From contig NC_079426.1 of the NCBI RefSeq assembly GCF_026213295.1, forward strand, positions 20,071,817-20,135,816: a stretch of 64,000 nt of DNA. Reading direction: 5' to 3'. This document shows positions 43,777 to 55,137 of the stretch, one piece after another. The translations under genes were made by a program, and so were the position numbers. The first letter of the stretch is position 1. Each line of letters begins with the position of its first letter. Under the pieces are notes generated by a model, which searched no databases, was not told where the DNA came from, and saw only the letters and a program-made list of their open reading frames with translations. The stretch comes from Gadus chalcogrammus (lineage: Eukaryota > Chordata > Actinopteri > Gadiformes > Gadidae).

Positions 43777-43834
43777 GATAAAGCCAGTGATTCATTGTTT
43801 AATAATTCTCAATCAGTTCTCAATCAGTTCTCAA

Positions 43835-44050
43835 TCAGTTCTACATTTAGCAGACGCTTTTATCCAAAGCGACTTACATCGGTTAATACACACATTGACA
43901 CACCGACGACAGAGTCAACCATGCAAGGCGACAGCCAGCTCATCAGGAGCAATTAGGGTTAAGTGTCTTGCGTAGAGACACATCAACACTCTGCTAGGAG
44001 CTGGGGATCAAACTTGATCCCCAAGGCTATTCAGGTCGGTGGGTTGCAGA
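43835..44050 (-). repeat. teleost SINE/LINE-tail-like repeat
   Basis: CATTTAGCAGACGCTTTTAT CCAAAGCGACTTACA at the left, GGTTAAGTGTCTTGCG and GGGGATCAAAC further on. The first block is the inverse of the LINE tail at 21360-21400. A short CTCAATCAGTT tandem precedes it. Confidence 0.55.
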
Positions 44051-44289
44051 TCTTGGCCTTTTCTTTCTGTCGTTGGTTGGTGTGCGGTTGGGTGGACACA
44101 CACGTAGAGATGTGATATTTACACTGCCATCTATTTGTATATATGCTGCTATTTATTTATAATATGGAAAATTATTGATGTATTGGTTTGTTTATTGTAT
44201 TGGACTCGGAAAGGAGTAAATAAACTGTTGATTGCTTGAGCAAAATATCAACACATACACTGAAAAATTCTCATAAAGATTATTTATTT

Positions 44290-45166
44290 ATTTATTTTTC
44301 TCTTTCCCTCATTCGCTCCAACAAGAGGAGGAATCTTTCTTCCCTCTCTCTTGCCTCCCTGTCCCTCCTCTCCTCCATCTCTTTCGCCTGCAGCTCCCTC
44401 CGCTCCTCTGCCTCACGTCTCTCTGTCTCTTCGCTCCTCCCTCCCCTCCAGCTGTCTCCATCGCCTCTCCTCCTGCTCTCTAGCCTCTCTCTCTCTCTCC
44501 AGGCCCTGCCGCTCCCTTCTCTCCATCAGCTCCATGAGCTCCCTCAACCCTGTAACGGCACCTGACGAGTGCCTTTTATTTGGTGGCGGGGTGATGGTGT
44601 CATCTGCTGAGGTGCATGGCACCGAGGACGGGGTGGCCACAGCGGCGCCCTGGCCGGAGGAAGAGATCACTACCGGGGGTGAGATGGATGGTTTCTGTCC
44701 AAGAATACAGGTCCATCTCACTGTACCACTTCCATTACGCCGCTGTGGCCTTCCCGTCCTCAGTGCCAATCCCCGACTGGGGCTTGCGCAAGTCCTATGG
44801 AACATTACCAAGAAGCATGATATCTTAAAATTATGCAAGTCCTAGCACATTTAGCATGATCTTTGATGTAGAAGCACAAAAACTTACTTTGTATTTTGCG
44901 GTGAGGTTTTCCCACTTCCTCTTCACCTGCTGGGTGGATATCTTCCCCCCCAGCCCCTTGTCTTTAATAAATTGTCTGCAGAAGAGAGACAAAAACAATG
45001 AGCACAGGATAAAACAACAATATTTAAACAAAGTCTTCGAAGATATGTTTACTTTTACGTACTCAAAGCCATCCTTCGCCGATTTCTTCACGCCCGTGAA
45101 TAGCATTGCATTAGCTGCCCGCCAGGCTATAAACTGGCGGGTGTCCTCGTCAGTCCCTGCGTCCAA
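44290..45166 (-). pseudogene. SANT/Myb-like protein of Harbinger element 3
   Basis: Three exons on -. The first, 45166-45063, encodes DEDTRQFIAWRAANAMLFTG, VKKSAKDGFE; its true ATG was not found (a TTG heads the open frame). The second, 44975-44888, encodes QFIKDKGLGGKISTQQVKRK, WENLTAKYK. The third, from 44794, encodes DLRKPQSGIGTEDGKATAA, then a stop (44735-44737) where Ser-Trp-Lys-Trp is expected, and a frameshift to PSISPPVVISSSGQG..LRELMELMERRERQ, a charged coiled coil. The first two exons form the trihelix/SANT domain that recognises element ends in Harbinger systems. It converges on the transposase. Confidence 0.7.
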
Positions 45167-45632
45167 GCAAATTATGACAATTCAGATATTCAGCCAAAGT
45201 AATTCATTGGTGAGTTTATTGACTACCAGTTCAAAACATATTGGCACTTGGTACGTTGATATCTCTCCCACTCTCAATTAATATTTTTCTACTCTCCTTA
45301 TTGTAATCCCGCCCGACCGCACAATGCCCTTGTTCTTTCGTTATTACCTTTCGTTATTCCCTCCCCTGATCAATCCCTGAGCTATTTGACACAGGGAAGG
45401 AGGGAAGGAGGCACGTAATCTGTGCAAGGCACTCGCGTGCTTGCACAGATGCCGAGACTGCATCTGTGCTCAAACACGCGCTTTTTCCTATTAAGTGGGC
45501 GTGGCCTATGTGACGTAATAGCTCCGCCCCTGTCTAAAGGTGCTGCCATCTGTGGCTGGAGTAGTTATTGCAGCTTAAGTGTTCGATCCTGCTTCCTAGT
45601 GGCTATGTGAGGGTAATGCAGCTTGTGTGTTA

Positions 45633-46147
45633 AAGCCGATATATGCTCTGTTTTAGACGTAACGCGTAAGCACGTAAGATACATACCCCTTGCGCGGTAA
45701 AATATCCCCCCTTACGTGCTTAAGTGCGTCGGCCCAAAATTCCTGACTATGCGACTAAAACACTACGGCCCTACGCAGCTCGCAAAGACTGTGATTGGCC
45801 AGCTAACCACATCCTTTCAGGAGTCTCACATTTCCGGTTTTACAGCATAATAGCGCCATTTTTAAAAGGCCGTGACAGAAGCAAATGAAGAATTTTGAAG
45901 AAGGAGAAGAAGAAAACACAAGAACGAATTATGATAATTATAAATATAAACAAGCCAGCGATTTCCACTTCCACGCCCACAGATTAGTTTGTTGCTCCCC
46001 CTACTGTTCTGGCGGAGAATCCCCTTGCAACACGCGCAATCCTTAAGGAACCTTAAAGGAACCGTAAATCAAAACTTGTCTAAAACAAGTCCCTTGTGTA
46101 AATTACGTGCTTACGTCTCTGCGTCTAAAACGACCCTAAATCGGCCT
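45633..46147. mobile_element. 515-bp Harbinger-type MITE
   Basis: Ends AAGCCGATATATGCTCTG and ATCGGCCT are inverted, as are the inner AGACGTAACGCGTAAGCACG and CTTACGTCTCTGCGTC blocks. TTA flanks both ends (45630-45632 and 46148-46150), as expected for Harbinger. It interrupts the 42028-46206 LTR. No coding capacity. Confidence 0.7.
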
Positions 46148-46206
46148 TTAGATCCTGCTTCCTGAAGGCTATGTGGGAGCAGCTTATGTACTTAAAATAC
46201 GTAGCA

Positions 46207-46620
46207 GTCATAAAGTATAAATGACAATATGACAATAGATAATAATAACAAGAATAATAATAATGAATGTATTTGAGGGCGCCTTTCATGACACCAAAGG
46301 TCACCATACAATGCATAGATAAAAATATACTTAACAGATAAAACAGTAACAGTAAAAAAGTATTACATCAATAAAGACAGAAAAAAAGAGACATGAGAAT
46401 GAAGGATAGAAGGAAATTGCACGGAACAATGATCATGCACTAATCATAAACCCTAGAACATGCGTCACGGCAAACACTTTGAGAAACTGCTCTACAGTGA
46501 CAGAAGAATTCATTAATTATATTCAAATTGCTGTACTTAGATGTAGCCTGACAAAAAAATAGACTAACACTTCACAGCCTCTGGGGGCTCAACAAAGTAA
46601 ATTAAGAACAGTAGGGCTAC
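46207..46620. other. no gene recognised
   Basis: AT-rich spacer. Confidence 0.45.
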
Positions 46621-46622
46621 CT

Positions 46623-46960
46623 GCATGAAGCAACTCTGCGGACTCCTCTTCTGTCTTCATCCCAGATGACCCTTAACCAGTTGTGGTATTTGCCTTTTGT
46701 GGTGTTTGCCAAGGCAAGTGTAATTGAGGACCACTGCTCAGATGTAACATTTACTTAAAATCTATGATCAATAAAGGACCTGAGAAACACATCCCTACCA
46801 CCAGCTTTTGTCAAAGGTCTGTAGCTCTTTTTCTCTGGCCTTTTTTGAAGCGGACCATTTTCAGTAAGTCTGACTGCCTTCTTCTTACGAATTTCTATGT
46901 GATTTCCTTCAAGTTCAGGTGCATTATCGCCACCTAATGATGGTAATAATTATTACATAT
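46623..46960 (-). pseudogene. unrecognised coding-like exon
   Basis: On - the frame runs ..APELEGNHIEIRKKKAVRLT, RPEKKSYRPLTKAGGRDVFL, RSFIDHRF, then an in-frame TAA, then VNVTSEQWSSITLALANTTK, GKYHNWLRVIWDEDRRGVRR and a donor-like TGCAG/GTAGCC at 46622. Regular amphipathic content, Trp spacing and a donor in phase suggest a former exon of a mobile-element protein. I cannot name the family. Confidence 0.35.
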
Positions 46961-47149
46961 CTTGCTTCCTCCAGCAATGGTGAAACACATATATAGCCTT
47001 ATACATATGCTATTATGTATCGATGTATCTATATACAGTATATATATATAAATAATAGACATACACAAATTGCTGCTTGAAATATGTGAACCTCTTAGCG
47101 TTATTTATTCATTATGATAATTCTTTATTGAATCAGAACCTGTTAGTAA

Positions 47150-48000
47150 TACAATTGGATACTGGTTTGGAATCACTGGGTCACATGGCATGGAAGCTAT
47201 TGAAAGAAATATGATAATTCCTGCATATTAATATTCATATAAAATAGAGGAAACACTAAAATACAATACAAAGGGGTGGTGTCTTATTCTTAGGCTTTAG
47301 ATTTGGATACTGGTTTGGAGTCACTGGGTCACATGACATGGAAGCTATTGAAAGAAATATGATAATTCCCTGCATATTAATATTCATATAAAATAGAGGA
47401 AGCACAAAAATACCATGAAAAGCGGTGTGTCTTATTCTTAGGGTTTACTTTTACAATTGGATACTGGTTTGGAGTCACTGGGTCACATGACATGGAAGCT
47501 ATTGAAAGAAATATGATAATTTCTCCATATTAATATTCATATAAAATAGAGCAAGCACTCAATACCATGAAACGTGGTGTGTCTTATTCTTAGGGTTTGC
47601 TTCTACAATTAAATACTGGTTTGGAGTCACTGGCAGGGACTTCCTTATGGGGGGGTAAATTAGGATGATTCCCGGGGCGCAGCAATGACGGGGCGCCCCA
47701 GAGGACACTGGTGGTATTATTAAAAAACGATATATACTTTTTTTAAGTTATATTTTTCGGATTAAATCATCAAATTAAGGTGGTTGTTTTCCTTGTTTTG
47801 TTGTGGTTTGTTTCTCCATTTTTACAAAAATCATTCATAACTGAATTCTGTCAGGGGGCCCAGAATTCGTAGGGACGTCCCTGGTCACTGGGTCACATGG
47901 CATGGAAGCTATTGAAAGAAATATGATAATTCCTGCATATTAATATTCATATAAAATAGAGGAAGCACTAAAATACCATAAAAAGTGGTGTCTTATTCTA
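47150..48000. repeat. ~155-bp tandem repeat, about four and a half copies, interrupted
   Basis: Units begin GGATACTGGTTTGGAGTCAC, contain TCACATGACATGGAAGCTAT and CATATTAATATTCATATAAA, and end TCTTATTCTTAGG. Starts lie near 47157, 47310, 47458 and 47612; the last unit is split by a MITE at 47634-47883. Confidence 0.85.
47634..47883. mobile_element. 250-bp hAT-type MITE
   Basis: Begins CAGGGACTTCC and ends GGGACGTCCCTG. GTCACTGG flanks both sides (47626-47633 and 47884-47891) and the uninterrupted unit in neighbouring repeat copies shows the empty site. Confidence 0.85.
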
Positions 48001-48340
48001 ACCCAGATAGCAAAAGTCTTATGGGCCAAAACTGGCATGCCATTTTGGTAAAGCTTTGGAATGATGTACAGCCCAAATTTGGCCCAAATTAGGCCGCGCA
48101 AAAGGAGACCAAAACCCAGCCAAAGCCAATTTTGGAATACCAAAATCTAGCCAGAAGTATCCCAAAGAGTGGCAAAAATACCCAGAACTTTGCCAAAAAG
48201 AAGCCACAACTGACCCAAAGTGATCCCTAACTGACCCAAAGTGATCCCATAACTGACCCAAATTGATCCCATAACTGACCCAAAGTGATCCCATAACTGA
48301 CCCAAAGTGATCCCATAACTGACCCAATTTAAAGTAGTAT
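48001..48340. repeat. ACCCAGATAGCA-type repeat with 24-bp tandem units
   Basis: ACCCAGATAGCAAAAGTC is the start of a common fish interspersed repeat. Its right half is five to six copies of CATAACTGACCCAAAGTGAT CC. It adjoins the stop of the DUF4806 gene. Confidence 0.6.
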
Positions 48341-48352
48341 TTTTTTATTAGA

Positions 48353-51300
48353 TTAATCCAAACCAGTTTGCTCCTGGTTTGGAGCCGGCTGGCTTTTTTC
48401 CTCCCTCCCCTCCCTATCCCCAGCCCAGTAAAACCATTGCTTAATGGCATCCGCAATCTGCACATCCGTTGCGGTTGAGCAGGATGGATTGCGCCTCACT
48501 GCATCTGAAATTGAAGACATACACAAAGAATGTTGTGTTCGTGATTTAACAGATATAACTGGATTTAAACAGCAATACTGTAATGCATGCTATAATCTTC
48601 ATCCCTACGCAAAGTTCCAACTGTAAGCATTGCCAATAGATCTCATCAGGTGGGAGATAGGTGCATGCTCTGAGGCTGTGGCTAACCCTGTGTGTTGTCT
48701 CCTAGAAACATTTCAAAAGTGCTTTGAGCTCAGTTCAGACTGATGGTTTCAGCCTGATAGAATCCGCATAGAGTTATCAGAGACTAGAACAGGATGTTTG
48801 TGATGAACAGTTAAAATGCTTACCCATCACTACTGCCTTCAGGTGTAGATTTTCAAATGAAATCTTTCCATTCATCCCCCGCCATGAGATTTTCTTGGCA
48901 AGGTCATTTTTGATGGCCTGTTTCAGAATGCGCCACACTGTATCTTTGGCATCAGCTCCCCCTGCCAATCCAAAGTGATAACCTATAAAAAATAAAAACA
49001 AGAACCAGTAGCATTATTTATCCAAAAGAAAGTAGCCTACCATTATTTGAAATAAATCATTCAGCATTACCCTTAATTATACCACGGTCTGGGGGAATAC
49101 TAGATTCTGATTTGCTGCAGGGTGTGCATTAACTCCTGATATACGGACACCTGCTAAGTAGTTCCGTCAAATTGTCTGTTCACAGTTCTCAATTAATGCG
49201 CTAGCAGGCGTATCGTATCAGCCTGTCTCTAAAACGAGAGCTAAAACGAATTGTGAAAAATGAAGTAAACTGTAATCAGACAACACGTTTCTATGCTTTA
49301 GACCCTACAGCAGGGGTCGGCAAATAGGGGCCCGCGGGCCAATTTTGGCCCGCCATCTATTCTGTCTGGCCCACGAGATGACGTTAATTTGATGTAAAAA
49401 AATAAATAATAATTAATTAATTAATTAGCCTAATTTTTCATAATTTTCATAAGTTTTCATAATTTTTCAACCCCATATTTTAAAAAGAAAAAAAAAAGGC
49501 ATACAGCAATCCCATCAATTTCGAAACATTTATTGAGGTATAGATGATAGTCCTAAAGTGACCAAACAACAGGTGGAACATCTGTGCAGTTATCCATGAC
49601 GCACAGGTCGGAACGGTATTGGCACGCGAGTGCGCGTAATCTTGTGCAAAAAAAAAAAAGAAGGTGTCCTGTCTCCCTCCTCCAGTGGGCAAGGTAAAAA
49701 ATAGTCTACGTTTCGTTAAATTAACAACATAACAAGGTCTGCTCAAATGTGAAATGGCCCAATTAAAATAAAACTTAAAGAAAGTGAAAGATGAATGCAC
49801 ATTGTCAGAGTGGGAGAAGGATCTGCGCTGCTCCTGAATAAAGAGAGAAAAAGGGAATTTACAATTTAAATAAGATCAAACAATATAACTGGGCATTTTT
49901 TTTTGGGCTATTATTTAAAAAGGCCAGTAGGCTACTCACTTAATGGGAAAAGTGGCTCCTCCCTTTTGTCACAATTTTGTGGATGTCGGGCGACAGGGAT
50001 GTCACCTTTATCCTCAAGCAGTTCTCCAAGCTTGCATTGGTCAGATGGTCCTCTCGCGTGTCTTGATTGCATTCATTGACGAAAAAGCTTGACTCACCGT
50101 GTAGGTAGATGGAAACATCGTCAGCACATAAAGGGCAAGTTTCTTGATACCCATGTACTCTTCTGAGGCATCCGATCCAGAAATCCTCCACGGAATGCGC
50201 ACTAAACGCAATCACGGACGAGGGAGCTTGACTGGAAATCGATGAGCTCCAACTGAAAGCGTTGCCTCATCCAACGAGCTCATGGTTGTTTGGCCAGTGA
50301 GGAGAATTCCTCGCTTCCCGTGGACAATGGGTCGCGGACAAAGCCACAATTTCCCTTGGGACACAGTAGTCTCGGAACCGCGACTGAAAGTTGTCCCGTA
50401 GCTTGTCAAGGAATTCAGTCATAATTCCTGTCACTCGCCCCCCTCCCTGTGATTTTAATGTTGCAAAGTGCAAGAGCCTTCCAGTTGCTAGATCAGACTG
50501 GAACAACTCCAGCTTCCTTGTAAACGAATCCATCTTCTCGATCATGTCAACAATGGTTATCCCTCTCCCTTGTAGTTGCAGGTTCAGCTGGTTAAGATGG
50601 CCAAAAACGCGATGTTTGAGATGGACATTTCACCTTCTAGAAAGGCCAGGTGATCGTCTGAAGCACGCATCTTGCTCATTCGCAGGAAGATTTTCACTTG
50701 ATCTAGTAGCGCACAGAAGCGCTCCAGTGCCTTTCCTTTACTTAACCAGCGCACGTCATTGTGAAGTAGCAGATCTTCGTAGCAGGCCTCTGACTCAGCA
50801 ACAAGTAAAAGACGGTGCTGTGTGCTTGATGCACCCCGGACAAAATTAATGACTCTCATCACTTTATCCATGACACTCTTCAGCTCGCCACTGAGTCTTG
50901 CGCACAGGACACTCTGGTGAATTAGGCAATGTAGTGCGTGCATTTGTGGTGCTATCTCCTTCAATCGGGCCACCAGACCTCTGTGGCAACCAACCATGGC
51001 AGTTGCACCGTCTGTCCGATGAGGTTTATTTTCTCAATTGGTAGTGCATGTTGTTTAATCAATTCCTCCACTTTGGCAAACATAACATCCCCAGTGGTGT
51101 TCCCTTCTAATGGAATTAGAGCCAACAACTCCTCCCTGAACTCCTTCCCATCAAAATACCGCACGTATATGCACATCTGACTGATATCAGTGTTGTCTGT
51201 ACTCTCGTCAATGGCAACGGAAAAGTAGTTGGCCTGACTCAGGCCACTCATAATTGATCCGCGCACATCGTCAGATAGGCTCTCTATGCGTCGGGAAGCT

Positions 51301-52647
51301 GACCTCGCTGAGAGCGGCATTTGTTTCACTGAGGCAATCACTCCATCCATTGACCTTATCTGTAGCCAGCTCCTCCATAACCCTCTGCTGCTCGGTGAAT
51401 GACCTGACAAGTATTTTGTTGCTGTGTGCATATCCAGCCTCCAATGCTTTAATTTTATTCGTTCGCACCTCTGTCCCAGGAGGATACGCGTTTTTGAACT
51501 GGCCATGTTTTGTCTCATGGTGTCTTCTGATGTTATATTCTTTGCAAACGGCAACAGCCTCGCAATGTTCAGCTAATCATTTTTACGCGTCATCTAAAAT
51601 AATATTTGCATACGGCAGGTTGCTAGGCAAGCGCCTGTTTCATGAGAGACGACACGAGATGCAGCAGGCGGCATAAAAACAGCGAACATAAGCAAATAAA
51701 CGTTTTAATGGAATTCAATTAAATGCGTTTTAAAAGTTAGATGATGTTTATTTTATTTTAATATAATAAAATAAATAATAATTTAAATAGTAGACCCCCC
51801 CCCCCAACAAAAAAGCTATGGCCCGCGATGCCATTGTAAAAAAATTGGCCCGCGTCCAAACGTAATTGTCGACCCCTGCCCTAGAGTATCTGTGGTATAA
51901 AGGCTGGGGAGAATTTCGGGTTATAAATATGTACAATGCATTACGTTAGCTCTCTGGCTTATAGCTGAGCGGACTAGAATACCTCCCGTTGCCAAGTCGT
52001 AGCTAAGGTCTGTCCTATTTAGTGGAGGAGTGAACAACGTTTCCGTTGCATAAGAACCTTACGGGAGGGTAATGGTTGTTCCAGGTATTAGTCAACCCCT
52101 CAGGCGTTACCAGGGAAACAAAGTTATGGCTTGTGAAAAACTTTATATTTGGATTGCAAAACGCATGAAAATATAAATGAATGGTCTTAATTTGCGCAAC
52201 CGTACCAAGAACACATTCGACGAGACAATAGATTCACAAGATTCTTATAGGGAACGTTTTCATTGTGGGAAGGGAGTGGGAGTGACCTTAGGCCAAGTAA
52301 ATTTGTAATACAATGGGTGGATATTGGACATGTCTGCAGGTCTGTAAGACATGGCTGTAAGCAGTTTACACAACAAAGAAGTCAGTAGATTTCAATACCA
52401 GACTGGCTGGCTCCAGTGGAGGAAGGGATGTGATTTAAGATTACAGGGAGAATGAATGCAGTTCCTTCTAATGTAATAATTATATAAACAAGGTTAATAT
52501 CATTTGTATGTGATGTATATTTATAGTTATGATTGATATTTCCACGACACCGATAATGGACACCTCGGCGGGCATTATCCCTTATTTGTTTTCCCACTGA
52601 CGGAAAGCAATGTGTAGTGCGTGAGGCGGATTGGGACCCTTTTTCAG

Positions 52648-52691
<44 letters not shown>

Positions 52692-54282
52692 TGTGTGAAC
52701 GAGAATGTCAGGGAGAAAGAGTGCTATGAGGAGATGAATGAACGGAACGATATTTATCTTTAAAAATCGCAAAAAAAAGAAGCAGAATCCATTTGGTGCT
52801 CAGTGTTGATTCTGTGGCGCAGTGCCACACATTGTTCTATGTATGGGAAACAAAGGAAATCAAAAGCAGCTCACCAATTCCTGAGGAAGGTCCCGCTGGC
52901 TTGCCAGGTCGCCCTCCAGGGCCTCCAGAGCCTGTTTATCCACTAGTGGAAAATAGGCAGTATGCCTGGAGGTGGTGGACATCCTCTGACCTCCCTGGGT
53001 GTTTCTGCGGAGTTCTTGGATCATGCGTATCATGGTCTTTTGCTGGTCCATCAGGATTTGTTGGTTAACCAACAGGTCACGCAGAAGAGCTGAAAAAGAA
53101 AAAAATAAACATTTAGTAGGCCTATAAAAAGGCAGTTTTAAATCCTCAACGCATGTATTTTTGTGTGTATTTATCTATTCTATTCCAAGGATAAATATAT
53201 ATATAGTGAATATATCACTCATATATCGAGTGAAGGCTGGAGGAGTGTAACACATTAATTCTTACTTCCACACATTTGATCACAGCCTCCCTTCTGAGTC
53301 CCTGTCCCTGGACTGACAGACTGGCCCTGATAAGGTGTCCCTACCATCTCCTTTTCTGACCCTGTCTCTGCCATGTCACCTCCACCATAACTCGTGCCAA
53401 TTGCTTGGCGAAGGGTTGACCCCAGGGTCATTAAGTGCTGGAGCCGGGCGTAAAAATATATTGTTATCATGAATTGTTATTATTTCAACTTTCAACTTAA
53501 TGTTCAATTATGATTGCCTAGTTTATTAGTGAACAACAATTTACTTATTTTATCATCTATCATCTCCACTAAAAAAGCAAAATTAAATTACTTCTGCAAT
53601 TCTACTACCTGAAAACCCTGAGGCTCCTCATTGGTCACAGGGACCTCATAACACCTACTTTGCGTGGGCTGCGCAATTATGAAGCGCCTGATGTTGGACG
53701 GTCCAGAGATAGCAGGGGCCTTAGGGAGGATTTGGAAGGCCTGTTTCTTTGGAGGACTGCAGGGGTCTTGTCTTTCAAAGTCCATTCGAACGTGTCTACT
53801 TGGCCTTTATTAGAGACAGACAAAACAAAAGACAAATACATGACTTCATAAAGAGACTGGCTTTGCATAAATATGTTGGAACAAAAGGCACTTAAAGCAT
53901 AAAAGTCATACTTGATTTTTCTTTTGGGTCTCCGGTCTGTTGTTGGGTCTTCGGCCTCTGATGCCAAATCAGTCTGGTTTTGAGCCAGTGGCAGCTTCTG
54001 GCGACACTCCAGATAGTTATCTGTTGAACAGAACTCGAATTTAGGATTGTATTTATTGATATCATGACTTATTTAATTATTTAAGGATACATACCTGAAG
54101 AAAAAAAAAACCTGGCATTGTCGAATAGAGGCCAGGTATCCTGGGGCTCTTCCAGCTGCCTTATGGCCCGATTGACTCCCTCAGCCTTTTGGGGGGGGCC
54201 ACCTGCATGCCCCACTATTGTACCATTGCGTTGGCACAACCTCCACCTCCTCAGAATTGTCAAAGCAGAGAACGGAAAACAT
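48353..54282 (-). CDS. DUF4806-domain protein, seven exons
   Basis: Exons on -: 54282-54095, 54020-53912, 53804-53609, 53437-53266, 53089-52875, 48982-48824, 48504-48353. ATG at 54282: MFSVLCFDNSEEVEVVPTQW, WPP, then after one extra C in a C8 run (54191-54198) EGVNRAIRQLEEPQDTWPLF. Exon 2: NYLECRQKLPLAQNQTDLA then RRPKRKIK. Middle exons: PSNIRRFIIAQPTQ, LVNQQILMDQQKTMIRMIQE. DUF4806 spans exons 5-7: TAYFPLVDKQALEALEGDL, GGADAKDTVWRILKQAIKND, KKISWRGMNGKISFENLHLK, DAVRRNPSCSTATDVQIADA, stop at 48353. The N-terminal design and C-terminal DUF4806 match a multi-copy teleost family. Joins between exons 1-5 and 6-7 are in phase; 5-6 is one base off by my reading and spans a hAT-bearing intron. Function unknown. 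It is either a TE-borne gene or a host gene copy. Confidence 0.7.
49311..51878 (-). mobile_element. hAT element in a DUF4806 intron
   Basis: Ends CAGGGGTCGGCAAATAGGGG and GTCGACCCCTG, with internal GGCCCGCGGGCCAATTTTGG motifs. Duplications are CCCTACAG (49303-49310) and CCCTAGAG (51879-51886), one mismatch. About 2.57 kb with one transposase pseudogene on -. Confidence 0.85.
49926..51560 (-). pseudogene. hAT transposase (SCAND3/ZBED-like), frameshifted
   Basis: Order on -: KNITSEDTMRQNMASSKTR near 51550; HSNKILVRSFTEQQRVMEEL; SARSASRRIESLSDDVRGSI; ANYFSVAIDESTDNTDISQM (first D); ICIYVRYFDGKEFREELLAL; VGCHRGLVARLKEIAPQMHA (second region), LHCLIHQSVLCARLSG (CxxH); YEDLLLHNDVRWLSKGKALE (RW); LAFLEGEMSISNIAFLA; then SRFRDYCVPREIVAL, LTNASLENCLRIKVTSLSPD near 50000. 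The order is that of SCAND3/FAM200-type hAT transposases. Shifts near 51400, 50995, 50590 and 50270 break it. Confidence 0.8.
51887..52860. other. DUF4806 intron remainder with (GT)n
   Basis: Spacer with a (GT)n tract at about 52650-52692. No exon recognised. Confidence 0.5.
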
Positions 54283-55137
54283 AGTAGCTGGTCTTCTGCA
54301 TGAGAACAAAAATCACACTCTGTTAACCAGTTTAACCCTACTGCCTTGCTTGCCTAACCTACACAAATTTAACAACATAACTATTCCAAAATAACTGAAC
54401 ATATTGACAAATCAATAGCTAGAAGCAAATTGTGCCAACGGATTTGCAAGTCTAAAGGCGGGGGTTATCTGTGATACACATTGGCCGCGTTTACATAGCA
54501 CATCTGATCCGCATAGATTTCTATGCGGAATAGATCTGTTCCTAAAATGTGATCCAAATGTACTGTATACCATCGGTGTGTTCGAAACCGCATACTTGCT
54601 TACTGCTTACTACCTACTAAATATTTGGCTTACTTCTCGAATCCTTAAATAATGATTGAGTAATCCATTTGAGTAATCGACGTTCAGAAGACCGTCCTTA
54701 CTTAACCACCTCAGATGACGTGAATCAAATGACGTGTCAATAACCTACCGGCCGGGCGCCGTTAATAAATATTATAAATAAATATATAAACGTCACATTT
54801 AACGTCACAGTAGGCCTACACCTTCAACCTAAGGATTTGCGGTGATATGTTAAAACAATTATTAAACAATTATTAAAAAAATGATTAATTATTTTATATT
54901 ATTCTTGTCTATTGTCTGATTTTCCCGCGTTTCCTCTTTGTCCTAATGCTAGATTGCCAGTTAATACAGAATATAACCTACCTGCATACCTAGCCTACAG
55001 ATAAATAGACCGATAGATAGATTTAGTTAGATTAGACAGACAGCCTTTTATATTTCCATTTTTGATTTAGATTTTATATATTTTCCAATCATTTTGATAG
55101 ATTTGTTATTTTATTGTTTTATCATCGCGTTCGTAAA
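54283..55137. promoter_or_regulatory. 855-bp divergent intergenic region
   Basis: It lies between the starts of the DUF4806 gene (-) and a Harbinger transposase (+). AT-rich, with TTTACATAGCACATCTGATC near 54489. No clear TATA or terminal repeat is assigned. The label reflects position only. Confidence 0.3.

Larger units (their letters stand above)
42190..45420 (+). mobile_element. PIF/Harbinger element 3
   Basis: A transposase on + (42406-43776) converges on a SANT/Myb-like gene on - (44290-45166). The left subterminal region (CTACTACTTGACCATACTAC, repeated CGCCTCCGAA) recurs inverted at 10690-10935. The right end is not defined; the border is taken where LTR sequence resumes. Confidence 0.65.
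42028..46206 (-). mobile_element. solo LTR split by a Harbinger and a MITE
   Basis: LTR pieces: 42028-42190 (3' part: CTTGAAGAAA..CTTTATTTGTTAAAGTAG), about 45430-45630, and 46151-46206 (5' end, ..CTTAAAATACGTAGCA). GTCA flanks the whole at 42024-42027 and 46207-46210, the 4-bp duplication expected for this family. Inserted are Harbinger element 3 and, later or separately, a MITE with TTA duplications. Confidence 0.7.

Noticed and set aside
44236..44565. Ser/Leu-rich + frame
   Set aside because: Antisense of the charged coiled coil in the SANT/Myb-like gene.
48190..48330. CRISPR-like repeat array
   Set aside because: 24-bp units are head-to-tail without spacers in an animal genome; a plain tandem repeat.
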